Shown here: positions 32,893 through 42,716 of the stretch, in pieces
Numbering within the stretch: position 1 is the first letter of the stretch
Layout: every line of letters begins with the position of its first letter
Source of the DNA: Sphingopyxis sp. CCNWLW2
GTDB taxonomy: Bacteria > Pseudomonadota > Alphaproteobacteria > Sphingomonadales > Sphingomonadaceae
Direction: 5' to 3'
Assembly (NCBI RefSeq): GCF_037095755.1
Contig: NZ_JBAWKJ010000002.1
Span: 930,001-994,000, forward strand
DNA length: 64,000 bases
Program-made: the position numbers and the translations under genes
The notes under the pieces: model-generated
What the model was told of the DNA's origin: nothing
Database searches by the model: none
What the model saw: only the letters and a program-made list of their open reading frames with translations

Positions 32893-33822
32893 TTATTCGG
32901 CCGAGGGGTCGTAGCGAATCAGCCCTTCCTGCACCGCCGAAGCGATCAGCGTGCCGTCGCGGCGATAGATACGCCCGCGGTTGATCCCGCGCCCGCCGCC
33001 GCTCCAGTCGCTGTCCATGACATAGACGAACCATTCGTCGACGCGGATCTCATCGTGGAACCACATCGCATGGTCGAGGCTGGTCGAAAAAACGCCCGGC
33101 GTGTCCCACGTCAGCCCGTGCGGCATCATCGTCGTCGAGAGCAGCCCCATGTCCGAGGCATAGGCGAGCAGCGCGCGGTGGATCAGCGGGTCGTCGCCGA
33201 CGGGCGCCGAAATGCGGAACCATTCATATTGCATCGTCGCCTTTTCGGACGGCGGCGGGCGGAAAGCGCGAACCTCGAACGGGTGCATGCGCGCCATATG
33301 CTCGATGCGCCGGTCGCTGATCTTGGGATCGACGGCGATGAAATCGGCAAAGTCCCAGCATTCCTCGGGCGGCAGGATGCCCGTCATCGGGATCTGGTGC
33401 GACAGGCCCTTTTCGGGCGCCTGGAACGAGGCGGTGAGATTGAAGATCACCTTGCCGTCCTGGCGCACGACGACGCGGCGGTTGGCGAAGCTGCGCCCGT
33501 CGAAGTCGCGGTGGACGCGGAAGTGCAGCGGCTTTGCCTCGTCGCCGCCGCGCAGGAAATAGGCGTGGAGCGAATGAACGCTCTTGCCGGGATCGACGGT
33601 GCGCGCTGCGGCGACCATCGCCTGCGCGATTACCTGTCCGCCGAAAATGCGTTGGCGGCGCGGCTTGGTGAAGGCGGGATAGGTGAATTCGTCGGGCTCA
33701 TCCGCAGCTTCGAGATCGAAGAGGTGGACGATATGCCGGACGAGCCGCTCGCGATCGACGCTGGCGTAGATTTCGCGCGCATGGTCAGCACGAGCCTGCA
33801 TCTCTTCGGGAGTGAGGCTCAT
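32893..33822 (-). CDS. tesB: Acyl-CoA thioesterase II
   Basis: The 309-aa product has the double hot-dog fold of TesB: QRIFGGQVIAQAMVAAARTV and LHAYFLRGGD in the first half, and LDHAMWFHDEIRVDEWFVYVMDSDW with GRGINRGRIYRRDGTLIAS in the second. It cleaves medium- and long-chain acyl-CoA. The ATG at 33822 is preceded by GGAA; 33834 is an alternative. It sits between nusG and rplK, breaking the usual nusG-rplK adjacency. Confidence 0.92.
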   Translation of the reverse strand: MSLTPEEMQARADHAREIYASVDRERLVRHIVHLFDLEAADEPDEFTYPAFTKPRRQRIFGGQVIAQAMVAAARTVDPGKSVHSLHAYFLRGGDEAKPLHFRVHRDFDGRSFANRRVVVRQDGKVIFNLTASFQAPEKGLSHQIPMTGILPPEECWDFADFIAVDPKISDRRIEHMARMHPFEVRAFRPPPSEKATMQYEWFRISAPVGDDPLIHRALLAYASDMGLLSTTMMPHGLTWDTPGVFSTSLDHAMWFHDEIRVDEWFVYVMDSDWSGGGRGINRGRIYRRDGTLIASAVQEGLIRYDPSAE

Positions 33823-33875
33823 AGCGGGTTCCATTCAGCGGATTTCACGCGCGCCCCAAAAGGCGCGCCGCGATG

Positions 33876-34412
33876 TTATTTGAAGCGTTCGACCTGTTCG
33901 AAGTCGAGCTCGACCGGGGTGGCGCGACCGAAGATCGACACCGACACCTTGACGCGCGCCTTTTCGAAATCGAGTTCCTCGACCAGCCCGTTGAAGCTGG
34001 CGAAGGGACCGTCGAGCACCTTGACCTGATCGCCGATTTCGTAATCGACGCGGATTTCCTGCTTCGGACGGGCCGCGGCCTCTTCCTTGCTGTTCAGGAT
34101 GCGCGCGGCTTCGGCTTCGCTGATCGCCTGCGGCTTGCCCATCGAACCGAGGAAGCCGGTGACCTTCGGCGTGTTCTTGACGAGGTGATAGACATCGTCG
34201 GTCATCGTCAGCTTGGCGAGGACGTAGCCTGGGAAGAACTTACGTTCGGCCTGGACCTTCTTGCCGCGCTTCACCTCGGTGACGGTTTCGACCGGCACTT
34301 CGACCGCTTCGACGAAATCGGTCAGGCCCATGCGCTCGGCTTCGGAAAGCACCGAATCGCGAACCTTGTTCTCGAAACCCGAATAGGCGTGAATGATGTA
34401 CCAGCGCGCCAT
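33876..34412 (-). CDS. nusG: Transcription termination/antitermination protein NusG
   Basis: The 178-aa product has the NGN domain (MARWYIIHAYSGFENKVRDSV, FFPGYVLAKLTM, VTGFLGSMGKPQAIS) and the C-terminal KOW domain (YEIGDQVKVLDGPFASFNGLVEELDFEKARVKVSV). It links RNA polymerase to Rho and to the ribosome. It lies 34 bases after secE, in the same unit. Confidence 0.98.
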   Translation of the reverse strand: MARWYIIHAYSGFENKVRDSVLSEAERMGLTDFVEAVEVPVETVTEVKRGKKVQAERKFFPGYVLAKLTMTDDVYHLVKNTPKVTGFLGSMGKPQAISEAEAARILNSKEEAAARPKQEIRVDYEIGDQVKVLDGPFASFNGLVEELDFEKARVKVSVSIFGRATPVELDFEQVERFK

Positions 34413-34446
34413 GTGTATCCGTATCCTGTCCCTGTAACCGCGGGCG

Positions 34447-34644
34447 TTAGCGCGCGAGCGACGTCAGCCAGCTGACGATCGCGTTGAAAACCGTGTCGAC
34501 GCCGAAAAAGAACAGCGAAAGGATCGTCGTCATGATGATCACCATGATCGTCGTCTGCACCGTTTCGCGGCTGGTCGGCCACACGATCTTGCGGGCTTCG
34601 GCGCGTACCTGATTGATGAACTCAGCCGGGCTGGTCTTCGCCAT
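34447..34644 (-). CDS. secE: Preprotein translocase subunit SecE
   Basis: The 65-aa product has the short SecE form: an amphipathic helix with VRAEARKIVWPTSRETVQTT (the conserved WP) and one transmembrane helix. It stabilises SecY in the inner-membrane channel. It precedes nusG. No tRNA-Trp or tuf gene is upstream, where some bacteria have them. Confidence 0.96.
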   Translation of the reverse strand: MAKTSPAEFINQVRAEARKIVWPTSRETVQTTIMVIIMTTILSLFFFGVDTVFNAIVSWLTSLAR

Positions 34645-34829
34645 GTCGATCGTCCTGTCTTTTTACGTCAATGATCCGGGCCAGATGGGTTGCCGCCCCC
34701 CACGCGTCAAGCGCGCTTGGGGCAATAGTCCGCCCACCCTCCCCGAGCGTGTCGGCGAAAGGCGGAAGGAAAACGGCGCATCTGTCCGAATGAAAGCGGC
34801 CTTTACTTGGGCGCTGCGGCGATTGCAAG

Positions 34830-36146
34830 TCAAAGGCGGGACAGCGCGCGCTGCATCCCGAGCAGCAGCCCCGCCATGACAATCCAGCTGAGTGTCGGTT
34901 GTAGCGCGAAGAGCAGGTGCAGTTCGCGAGCCGCGGCCTCACCGTTCTGCGGATCGAAGCCGACGAGGTCGAGCAAGAGATAGCTGACCGCGATCGCGGC
35001 GGCGACGCCGAATTTCTGCATCAGGTTGAGCAGCGCGAAGAGAAAGGCCGAGCGGTTGCGGCCGCAGCGGCGGGCATCCTGCGGGATCAGGTCGGCGAGC
35101 ATCGAGTAAGTGAAGAGCAATCCGACGAACCCCGTCCCGAGCATCAGCGAGAAGCCGACGGCCTGCGCAAGACCACTGGGCTGCTGGAACAAGGTCGCAA
35201 CAAGCAGGCTGGATATCAGGAGCCCCATCGCGATCATCATCGGCGGCTTGCCGAAGCGGCGCGCAAGGAAGGTCCAGACGGGCGACGCGAAGGCCCCGCC
35301 GACGAAACTCGCGAACAGCAACACCGCGCTCTGCGCGTCGAGATCGAGCACCGCGGCGGCGAAGAAGACGAACAGCGAAGTCAGCGATCCAAAGGCGAAG
35401 CTGTTGAGGAACTGCACGCCAAGCAGCAGCATCAGCGGCGGGAAGGACAAGGACGCGCGGATCTCGTGCCGCCAGCCGATACCCGCTTCCGCCACCACGG
35501 CACGCGGCGGGACGAGACGGATCGCAAAGAGCGCGACCGGCGCCATGAGCAGGAAAAGGCTGGCATAGGCCATGATCCGCCCCTGCAGACTGAGCCCCGG
35601 GATCAGGAGCTGCGCCGCCGCGGGCGCGGCAAAGGCGCAGATCAGCGCGATCTTCGCGAACCAGTCGCGCATGCCGTAAAGGAGCGCGCTATCGGCGGGC
35701 GTGCGCACCAGCGCCGACCCCCACGACAATTGCGCGACCTCGTAGAGGCTGTAGCTCGAATAAAAGAATATCATCATCAGGAAGAGCGCTGCGAAGGGCA
35801 GCCGGTCGCCGACGGTCACCAGCGCGAGCAGCAGCAGCGCCAGCGGCACGATCGCGAGCAGCATCCAGCGCCGGTGTGCGCCGAGCCCGGTGCGCACGCG
35901 GTCGACCATCGTGCCGATCAGCGGGTCGACGACGCCGTCCCATATCGTCGTGAGCGAGAAGAGCAGCCCGACCAGCGCGACCGAAATGACGCCGCCCTCG
36001 GCGATATAGGGCGGCAAGTAGACGCTGAATGGCAAGCCCAGCATGACCGTCGGCCCTGCCGTCGCGGCATAGGCGGCGACCGTCCGTGGCCGCAATGCCG
36101 GGGTTTCGTCGGCGCGGGCGGCCGAAGGCAGGGCGGTACTGGCCAA
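34830..36146 (-). CDS. MFS transporter, GPH (sugar:cation symporter) type
   Basis: The 438-aa product has about 12 membrane helices. TTIWDGVVDPLIGTMVDRVRTGLGAHRRWML is the GPH-family loop 2-3 signature (the DxxxDPxxGxxxDR form). LIPQDARRCGRNRSAFLFALLNLMQKFGVA is its counterpart in the second half. Members import glycosides or related solutes with sodium or protons. The apparent start is TTG 36146 with GGGAG upstream. It follows a TetR gene on the same strand by 85 bases and may share its transcript. Substrate unknown. Confidence 0.85.
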   Translation of the reverse strand: MASTALPSAARADETPALRPRTVAAYAATAGPTVMLGLPFSVYLPPYIAEGGVISVALVGLLFSLTTIWDGVVDPLIGTMVDRVRTGLGAHRRWMLLAIVPLALLLLALVTVGDRLPFAALFLMMIFFYSSYSLYEVAQLSWGSALVRTPADSALLYGMRDWFAKIALICAFAAPAAAQLLIPGLSLQGRIMAYASLFLLMAPVALFAIRLVPPRAVVAEAGIGWRHEIRASLSFPPLMLLLGVQFLNSFAFGSLTSLFVFFAAAVLDLDAQSAVLLFASFVGGAFASPVWTFLARRFGKPPMMIAMGLLISSLLVATLFQQPSGLAQAVGFSLMLGTGFVGLLFTYSMLADLIPQDARRCGRNRSAFLFALLNLMQKFGVAAAIAVSYLLLDLVGFDPQNGEAAARELHLLFALQPTLSWIVMAGLLLGMQRALSRL

Positions 36147-36231
36147 GGCGCGATGCTCCCGAAACAGGAGCCGGCACGCTTTCAGTTATTGACAGCCATG
36201 TCAACAGATCGCCGCTGCCCGCTGGGCGGCG

Positions 36232-36861
36232 CTAGCGGATATTGAAATGGGACAGGAACGGCTGGAGCCGCCAGTCAATCTCTTCCGGGTCGAGCCATTC
36301 GTCCTCGATCCCCATCAGCGTGCTCAGCATCGAATCGCCGACGACGATATCGAAAAAGAGGCGCGCGGCTGCTTCCGGGCGGTCGATGTCGGCCTTGCCG
36401 GTCGCCGCCCATTCCGCGAACAGCTCGATCAGTTCCTCGAGCGCGGGCACGTGCAGGTCGCGGTAGATCTGCATCGCGAATTCATGGTCGCGCAAGCTCT
36501 CGGATATCAGCATGCGCATCAGCGCGACGGCGTGCGGCGATTCCATCAACTCGCTTTGGCGATGCGCGTAACTCTTCAGAATTTCGACGGTCGACAATCC
36601 CCGGGTCGTGTCGTCGTCGAGCGACCGCAGCATCGCTTCGTCGCACCAGCGCGTTGCGATCGCGCGAAGCAGCCCCTGCTTGTTGCCGAACAATTCATAG
36701 AGCGTCGCGAGCGAACCGCCCGAACGCTTGACGATTTCGGCGAGACTCGTGCGCTCATACCCCTGTTCGAGGAACAGCGCCTCGGCGGCATCGAGGATCG
36801 CATTCTGCCGCCGTTCGCGTGGCGATAGCCTATCCATTTGACATAAGGCCGATTCCGACAT
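36232..36861 (-). CDS. TetR/AcrR-family repressor of the RND pump
   Basis: The 209-aa product begins MSESALCQMDRLSPRERRQNAILDAAEALFLEQGYERTSLAEIVKRSGGSLATLYELFGNKQGLLRAI, a clear TetR DNA-binding domain; the C-terminal part (SYAHRQSELMESPHAVALMRMLISES) fits the AefR-like ligand domain. It is divergent from the RND efflux operon, with a perfect 16-base palindrome between them, the usual layout of an efflux-pump repressor. The start at 36861 has an AGGGAGG-like stretch upstream. Confidence 0.9.
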   Translation of the reverse strand: MSESALCQMDRLSPRERRQNAILDAAEALFLEQGYERTSLAEIVKRSGGSLATLYELFGNKQGLLRAIATRWCDEAMLRSLDDDTTRGLSTVEILKSYAHRQSELMESPHAVALMRMLISESLRDHEFAMQIYRDLHVPALEELIELFAEWAATGKADIDRPEAAARLFFDIVVGDSMLSTLMGIEDEWLDPEEIDWRLQPFLSHFNIR

Positions 36862-36893
36862 GCTCAAAATTTCCCCCCTCCCTTGCGCTTTTT

Positions 36894-36909
36894 TGTAATT
36901 TAAATTACA
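36894..36909. promoter_or_regulatory. Palindromic operator between TetR and the RND operon
   Basis: TGTAATTTAAATTACA is a perfect 16-base palindrome in the 116-base divergent region. It is 32 bases from the TetR start and 68 from the adaptor start. It is the likely binding site of the adjacent TetR repressor. Confidence 0.75.
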
Positions 36910-36977
36910 GGGCGTCCCAACGCAAGCTTTTGCGTATAAACAAATCCCGCACAACTGCGATTTTTTCAGGGGTCCCT

Positions 36978-38132
36978 ATGAGTCGCTTTCGTCCTCTCAG
37001 CTGCGCCGCCGGCGCTGCGCTGGCCCTGTTGCTGGCTTCCTGCTCGTCCGAGGCGCCGCCCGCGCCGCCGCCGCCCGAGGTCAATATCGTGACGGTCCGC
37101 ACGCAGGCCGTACCGAATGTGATCGAATTGCCTGGCCGCGTTCAGGCGTATCGCACGTCCGAAGTCCGCGCGCGGGTCGACGGCATCGTCGAACGCCGGC
37201 TGTTCAACGAAGGCAGCTTCGTGCAAGCCGGTACGGCCCTGTTCCGCATCGACCCGCGCCAGCTGACCGCCACGGCCAACGCGGCGCGTGCGCAGCTCGC
37301 CCGAGCGCAGGCGACCGCCGCCAATGCGCGGCAGGTCGTCGGCCGCTATCAGCCGCTGCTCGCCGACCAGGCGATCGGCAAGCAGGAATATGACGCCGCG
37401 GTCGCCGCGCAGCGTACCGCCGAGGCCGACGTCGCGGCGGCACAGGCCAATCTGGAATCGGCGCGGCTCAATCTTGGCTATTCGATGGTCACCGCACCGA
37501 TTTCGGGCCGCGCGCGGCGCGCCGAAGTGACCGAGGGCGCACTCGTCAGCGCGGGTGCGGGCACCCTGCTGACGACGATCGAACAGATCGACCGCGTCTA
37601 TGTCAATTTCGGCCAGTCGAGTTCGGACCTGCTCGCGACGCGCCGCGAGATGGGGTCGGGCAAGGTCAGCGTGCCGCAGCTCGAGCGCGTCGAAGTCCAG
37701 CTGATCCTTGAGGACGGCACGGCCTTTCCGGTCGTCGGCCATCTCGACTTCCTCGACCTGTCGATCGACGAGGCGACGGGCACCGCGGCGCTGCGCGCCG
37801 AATTCCCGAACCCGAACGCGGCGCTGCTGCCCGGCCAGTTCGTTCGCGCGCGCATCTTTGCGGGCGACCGTGCCGGCGGCGTTCTGATCCCCCAGCGCGC
37901 GGTCAAGCTGGCCGCCGACAATGCCAGCGTCATGGTGCTCGATGCCAAGAATATCGCGACCCCGCGCCCGGTGAAGCTGGGCACGATGGTCGCGGGCCAG
38001 TGGGCGATCCTCGACGGGCTGAAACCCGGCGACCGGGTGATCGTCGACGGGCTGCAAAAGGTGCAGCCGGGCCAGCCGGTGCGCGTTGCACCGGCAAAAG
38101 GGGCGCAGTCCGCGCCGACGACGAAGCGCTGA
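36978..38132 (+). CDS. RND efflux periplasmic adaptor (membrane fusion protein)
   Basis: The 384-aa lipoprotein has lipobox LLASC followed by a Pro-rich linker. The barrel-lipoyl-hairpin order is typical of the AcrA/MexA family: ELPGRVQAYRTSEVRARVDGIVERRLFNEGSFVQAGTALFRIDP, then a coiled-coil hairpin with many Ala/Gln residues, then APISGRARRAEVTEGALVS. It bridges the inner-membrane pump and the outer-membrane channel. First gene of the three-gene pump operon, behind the TetR operator. Confidence 0.94.
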   Translation: MSRFRPLSCAAGAALALLLASCSSEAPPAPPPPEVNIVTVRTQAVPNVIELPGRVQAYRTSEVRARVDGIVERRLFNEGSFVQAGTALFRIDPRQLTATANAARAQLARAQATAANARQVVGRYQPLLADQAIGKQEYDAAVAAQRTAEADVAAAQANLESARLNLGYSMVTAPISGRARRAEVTEGALVSAGAGTLLTTIEQIDRVYVNFGQSSSDLLATRREMGSGKVSVPQLERVEVQLILEDGTAFPVVGHLDFLDLSIDEATGTAALRAEFPNPNAALLPGQFVRARIFAGDRAGGVLIPQRAVKLAADNASVMVLDAKNIATPRPVKLGTMVAGQWAILDGLKPGDRVIVDGLQKVQPGQPVRVAPAKGAQSAPTTKR

Positions 38133-38138
38133 CCTGAT

Positions 38139-41100
38139 ATGACACCCCGCTTCTTCATCGACCGGCCCATCTTTTCGTGGGTCATCGCTATCGGCATCCT
38201 GTTGTCGGGCATCATCGCGCTGCGCGGGCTTCCCGTGGAACAATATCCGTCGGTGGCGCCGCCATCGCTGACGATCGGCGTCACCTATCCGGGTGCCGAC
38301 GCCAAGACGCTCGAGCAGAATGTCACGCAGGTCATCGAGCAGGAACTGAACGGGGTCGAGGGCTTCCTCTACATGGCCTCGACCAGCGAATCGAACGGCA
38401 CCGCATCGATCAACCTGACCTTCGAGGCGGGGACCGACATCGATAATGCGCAGATGGAGGTGCAGAACCGCCTGCGCCGCGTCGAGCAGCGTTTGCCCGA
38501 AGATGTGCGCCGCCAGGGCATTTCGGTCACCGAGGCCAATTCGGGCTTCCTGCTGATCGTCGCGATCACCTCGAAGAGCGGCAACACCGACCCGATGGAG
38601 GTCAACAACTTCGCGAATACGCGCGTGCTCGACGAGCTGCGGCGTGTAAACGGCGTCGGCAACGTCCAGGCCTTTGCGCCCGAATATGCGATGCGCATCT
38701 GGCTGGATCCGCAAAAGCTTGCCTCCTACAATCTGTCGGCGGCTGAGGCGCTCGGCGCGGTGCAGGAACAGAATAGCCAGACCCCTGGCGGTCAGCTTGG
38801 CGATCAACCTATCGCCAAGGGCGCGCAGCTCAACGCCGTGATCACGACGCAGGGCCGCTTTACCAAGCCCGAGCAATTCGAGAGCATCATCCTGCGCGCG
38901 AACCCCGACGGGTCGGCGGTCACGCTCGGCGATGTCGGCCGCGTCGAACTGGGCGCGGCGAGCTATCTCTTTTCGTCCGAACTCAACGGCAAGCCGATGG
39001 CGGGCCTCGCGGTCCAGCTGACCCCAGGAGCCAACGCCCTGTCGACCGCCCAGGGCATTCGCGACCGGATGGACGAGCTGTCGAAGGGCTTCCCGCCCGA
39101 CATCACCTGGTCGATCCCCTACGACACGACACCCTTCATCAGCCTGTCGATCGAAGAGGTGGTGAAGACGCTGGGCGAAGCGATGCTGCTCGTCTTCCTC
39201 GTGATGTTCCTGTTCCTCCAGAACTGGCGCGCGACCGTCATCCCCACCGTCGTCGTTCCCATCGCACTCGCGGGCGCATGCCTCGGCCTCTGGATGTTCG
39301 GTTTCTCGATCAACGTGCTGACCCTGTTCGGCATGGTGCTCGCGATCGGCATCCTCGTCGATGACGCGATCGTCGTGATCGAGAATGTCGAGCGCATTAT
39401 GAACGAGGAGCATCTGTCGCCCTATGACGCGACGGTGAAGGCGATGAGCCAGATCACCTCGGCGATCGTCGGCATCACGCTGGTACTGATCGCGGTGTTC
39501 ATTCCGATGGCGTTCTTCCCCGGGTCGACCGGCGGCATCTATCGCCAATTCTCGATGACGCTCGCGATCTCGATCGCCTTCTCGGCGCTGCTTGCGCTGA
39601 CGCTGACGCCTGCGCTGTGCGCGACGCTGCTGAAGCCGCACGACAAGACCGAGCGCAAGGGCCGTATCGGCGCATTCTTCGACCGCTTTTTTGGCCGTTT
39701 CAACGAATGGTTCGGGCGCACGACCGACCGTTATCAGGGCGGCGTCGGCAAGATGCTGGCGACGCCGCTGCGCTGGCTCGGCGTGTTCGTCGCGATGGTC
39801 GCGATCACCGCATTGCTCTTCACGCGCCTGCCGGGCTCGTTCCTGCCGCAGGAAGACCAGGGCTATCTGGTGACCGTCATCCAGGCCCCCCCGGGCGCGA
39901 CGACGCAGCGCACCAACGAGGCGACCAAGCAGGTGAAGGCCTTCTTCGCCGAGCAGCCGCAGGTCGCCAATGTCGTGACGGTCAACGGCTTCAGCTTCTT
40001 TGGGCAGGGACAGGCGAACGCGATCATGTTCACGCCGCTCAAGCCTTGGGAAGAACGCAAGGGCGAAGGCGACAGCGCCGACGCGATTGCGGGCAAGGCG
40101 ATGGGCACCTATGCGAACATCAAGGAAGCCTTTGCATTCTCGCTGAGCCCGCCGTCGATCCCCGAACTCGGCACGTCGAGCGGGTTCACCTTCAAGCTGC
40201 AGGACCGCGGCGGCAACGGGCGCGACGCGCTGATCGCCGCGCGCAACCAGATGCTGGGCGGCGCGATGCAGAGCAAGCTGCTCGCCAACGTCCGTCCCGA
40301 GGGACAGGAGGATGCGCCCGTGCTGAAGGTCGACATCGACCGCATTCAGGCACGCGCGCTCGGCCTGTCGATCGGCGACGTCAACGCGACGCTCGCGATC
40401 AGCTTCGGCAGCGCCTACGCCAACGACTTCACCCGCGAAGGCCGCGTGCTACGCGTGCTGCTCCAGGCCGATGCCGCGAGCCGCATGACCCCGCAGGACG
40501 TCCTCGACCTGCGCGTGCGCAGCGCGAACGGCGACATGGTGCCTTTCGGATCGTTCAGCACCGCCGAATGGTCGGCCGAAGCCCCGCAGCTCCAGCGCTA
40601 TAACGGCTATCCCGCGATGACGATTTCGGGCGAACCCGCACCCGGCCAGTCGACCGGCGAAGCGATGGCCGAAATGGAGCGGCTCGCGCAGCAGCTCCCG
40701 GCGGGCTTCTCCTTCGAATGGACGGGCATCTCGTACGAAGAAAAGCAGTCGGCGGGCCAGATCGGCATGCTGCTCGGCCTGTCGCTCGTCGTCGTCTTCC
40801 TGCTGCTCGCCGCGCTTTATGAAAGCTGGTCGGTGCCCGTCGCGGTGCTGCTGGTGGTGCCGCTCGGCGTGCTCGGCGCGGTGCTCTTCTCGATGCTACG
40901 CGGGCTGTCGGCGGACATCTACTTCAACGTCGGCCTGATCACGATCATCGGGCTGGCCGCGAAGAATGCTATCCTGATCGTCGAATTCGCAATCGAGCAG
41001 GAGGCCGAAGGCAAATCGACGCTCGACGCGGTGATGGAAGCGGTGAAGCTGCGCCTCAGGCCGATCATAATGACCAGCCTCGCCTTCATTCTGGGCATGG

Positions 41101-41303
41101 TGCCGCTCGTCATCGCGAGCGGAGCCGGCGCCGCCAGCCGCATCGCGGTCGGGTCGGGCGTGATGGGCGGGATGATCGCGGCCACCTTGCTGGGCATCTT
41201 CTTCATCCCGCTCTTCTATCTCTCGGTACGCAAGTGGATCAGCCGCAAGCGGCCGCCCGCACCCGCCGAAAAAGGACATCATGAGGAACCCGGTCATGCG
41301 TAA
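38139..41303 (+). CDS. RND multidrug efflux permease (HAE1, AcrB/MexB type)
   Basis: The 1054-aa product starts MTPRFFIDRPIFSWVIAIGILLSGIIALRGLPVEQYPSVAPPSLTI, the classical HAE1 N-terminus. The proton-relay aspartates of helix 4 are in GMVLAIGILVDDAIVVIENVERIM, and helix 10 has the conserved Lys region GLAAKNAILIVEFA. There are two large periplasmic loops. It pumps hydrophobic drugs, detergents or natural toxins with the proton gradient. Six bases after the adaptor. Confidence 0.96.
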   Translation: MTPRFFIDRPIFSWVIAIGILLSGIIALRGLPVEQYPSVAPPSLTIGVTYPGADAKTLEQNVTQVIEQELNGVEGFLYMASTSESNGTASINLTFEAGTDIDNAQMEVQNRLRRVEQRLPEDVRRQGISVTEANSGFLLIVAITSKSGNTDPMEVNNFANTRVLDELRRVNGVGNVQAFAPEYAMRIWLDPQKLASYNLSAAEALGAVQEQNSQTPGGQLGDQPIAKGAQLNAVITTQGRFTKPEQFESIILRANPDGSAVTLGDVGRVELGAASYLFSSELNGKPMAGLAVQLTPGANALSTAQGIRDRMDELSKGFPPDITWSIPYDTTPFISLSIEEVVKTLGEAMLLVFLVMFLFLQNWRATVIPTVVVPIALAGACLGLWMFGFSINVLTLFGMVLAIGILVDDAIVVIENVERIMNEEHLSPYDATVKAMSQITSAIVGITLVLIAVFIPMAFFPGSTGGIYRQFSMTLAISIAFSALLALTLTPALCATLLKPHDKTERKGRIGAFFDRFFGRFNEWFGRTTDRYQGGVGKMLATPLRWLGVFVAMVAITALLFTRLPGSFLPQEDQGYLVTVIQAPPGATTQRTNEATKQVKAFFAEQPQVANVVTVNGFSFFGQGQANAIMFTPLKPWEERKGEGDSADAIAGKAMGTYANIKEAFAFSLSPPSIPELGTSSGFTFKLQDRGGNGRDALIAARNQMLGGAMQSKLLANVRPEGQEDAPVLKVDIDRIQARALGLSIGDVNATLAISFGSAYANDFTREGRVLRVLLQADAASRMTPQDVLDLRVRSANGDMVPFGSFSTAEWSAEAPQLQRYNGYPAMTISGEPAPGQSTGEAMAEMERLAQQLPAGFSFEWTGISYEEKQSAGQIGMLLGLSLVVVFLLLAALYESWSVPVAVLLVVPLGVLGAVLFSMLRGLSADIYFNVGLITIIGLAAKNAILIVEFAIEQEAEGKSTLDAVMEAVKLRLRPIIMTSLAFILGMVPLVIASGAGAASRIAVGSGVMGGMIAATLLGIFFIPLFYLSVRKWISRKRPPAPAEKGHHEEPGHA

Positions 41304-42696
41304 CCTGATCGCGCTGCTCGCAGCGACGACGCTCGCCGGATGCGTCAATATGGCGCCGAAGCACGAGCGCCCGGCGCTACCCACCGCGCCCGCCTATCCG
41401 GCCGAGTTCGGGGGCGATGTGACGCTGGGGCAGCGGGCGACCGAAGTGTCGTGGCAGGACTTCTTTGCCGATCCGCAGCTCGAAGTGCTGATCGCGCAGG
41501 CGATCGAGCGCAATCGTGACCTCGCTGTCGCGGTCGCGCAAATCGAGGAAGCGCGCGGCCTCTATCGCATCCAGGACGCCGACCGCCTGCCGACCGTGGG
41601 CGCCAGCGCCGCCGCGACACGCACGCGTGGCGCCTCGCTGACCGGCCCCGGCACCGACACGTCCAATCGCTATTCGGTCGGTGTGGGCGTGACCTCGTTC
41701 GAGCTCGATTTCTGGGGCCGCGTCAAGAATCTCTCCGAAGCCGCGCGCAGCCAGTATCTCGCGACCGAGGCGGCCGAACGCGCCTTCCGTCTCGCGCTCG
41801 TCCGCGACGTCGCCTCCTCCTATTTCGCGTCGCGCGGCGCCGAGGAGCAGATCAAGCTCGCCGAAGCCACGGTGACGAGCCGCAAGGAAGGGCTGCGGAT
41901 CGCAAAGCGCCGCCTCGACGCGGGAGTCACCTCGGCGCTCGACTATCGCCAGTCGGAGACGCTGCTGACGCAGGCCGAAACGCAACTTGCCAGCCTGAAG
42001 CTCGGCAAGGCGCAGGCCGACAATTTCCTCGCCGTGCTGACCGGCGGACCGGTGACCGGCCCCCTGCCCGCGCCGCTGCCGCTCGTCGCGCAGAGCCAGT
42101 CGCCGACGCTGACCGCTGGTCTGCCGTCGGACCTGCTCGTCGCGCGGCCCGATGTGGTGGCGGCCGAAGAGCGGCTGCGTGCCGCGCGCGCCAATGTCGG
42201 CGCCGCGCGCGCCGCCTTCTTCCCGTCGATCTCGCTGACCGGCAATTTCGGTTTCGCCTCGGGCTCGCTCGACAATCTGTTTAGCGACAACGGTATGACG
42301 TGGAGCTTTGGCCCCTCGATCAGCCTGCCGATTTTCGATTTCGGGCGCAACAAGGGCAATCTTACGGTTGCCGAGGCGCGCGAGAATATCGCAGTCGCGA
42401 CCTATGAACGCACCGTGCAAGGCGCGTTCCGCGAAGTTGCCGACGCGCTGGCCGGACGCCGCTATCTGGCGGATCAGGTCGAAGCGCAGGAACGCGGCAC
42501 GCTCGCGACCCGGCAAATCGCTGATCTTGCGCGCAAACGCTATCGCGAGGGGGTTTCGACCTATCTCGAAGTGCTCGACGCCGAACGCAATCTGTTCGCC
42601 GCCGAACAGGCGCTGATCGAGCTGCGGCGGGCGCAGGTCGACAATCTGGTGACGCTGTATGTCGCGCTGGGTGGCGGGCTGGTCGAGCGTCGCTAG
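41281..42696 (+). CDS. Outer-membrane efflux channel (OprM/NodT family lipoprotein)
   Basis: The 471-aa product has a signal peptide ending in lipobox LAGC. Two internally repeated OEP domains follow, with SNRYSVGVGVTSFELDFWGRVKNLSEAARSQYLATEAA and TWSFGPSISLPIFDFGRNKGNLTVAEARE in equivalent places. It forms the TolC-like duct of the pump. The ATG at 41281 lies inside the end of the permease gene (23-base overlap); 41296 is an alternative start. Together with the two preceding genes it makes a complete tripartite system. Confidence 0.95.
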   Translation: MRNPVMRNLIALLAATTLAGCVNMAPKHERPALPTAPAYPAEFGGDVTLGQRATEVSWQDFFADPQLEVLIAQAIERNRDLAVAVAQIEEARGLYRIQDADRLPTVGASAAATRTRGASLTGPGTDTSNRYSVGVGVTSFELDFWGRVKNLSEAARSQYLATEAAERAFRLALVRDVASSYFASRGAEEQIKLAEATVTSRKEGLRIAKRRLDAGVTSALDYRQSETLLTQAETQLASLKLGKAQADNFLAVLTGGPVTGPLPAPLPLVAQSQSPTLTAGLPSDLLVARPDVVAAEERLRAARANVGAARAAFFPSISLTGNFGFASGSLDNLFSDNGMTWSFGPSISLPIFDFGRNKGNLTVAEARENIAVATYERTVQGAFREVADALAGRRYLADQVEAQERGTLATRQIADLARKRYREGVSTYLEVLDAERNLFAAEQALIELRRAQVDNLVTLYVALGGGLVERR

Positions 42697-42716
42697 GGCG
42701 CCGGGGCCAAAGCCGC

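Noticed and set aside
34645..34829. Possible tRNA-Trp upstream of secE
   Set aside because: No cloverleaf or TTCGA arm sequence is present in the interval.
36966..39641. Minus-strand open frame of about 891 codons opposite the RND adaptor and permease genes
   Set aside because: Shadow spanning two real genes; rich in Arg, Asp and His and without motifs.
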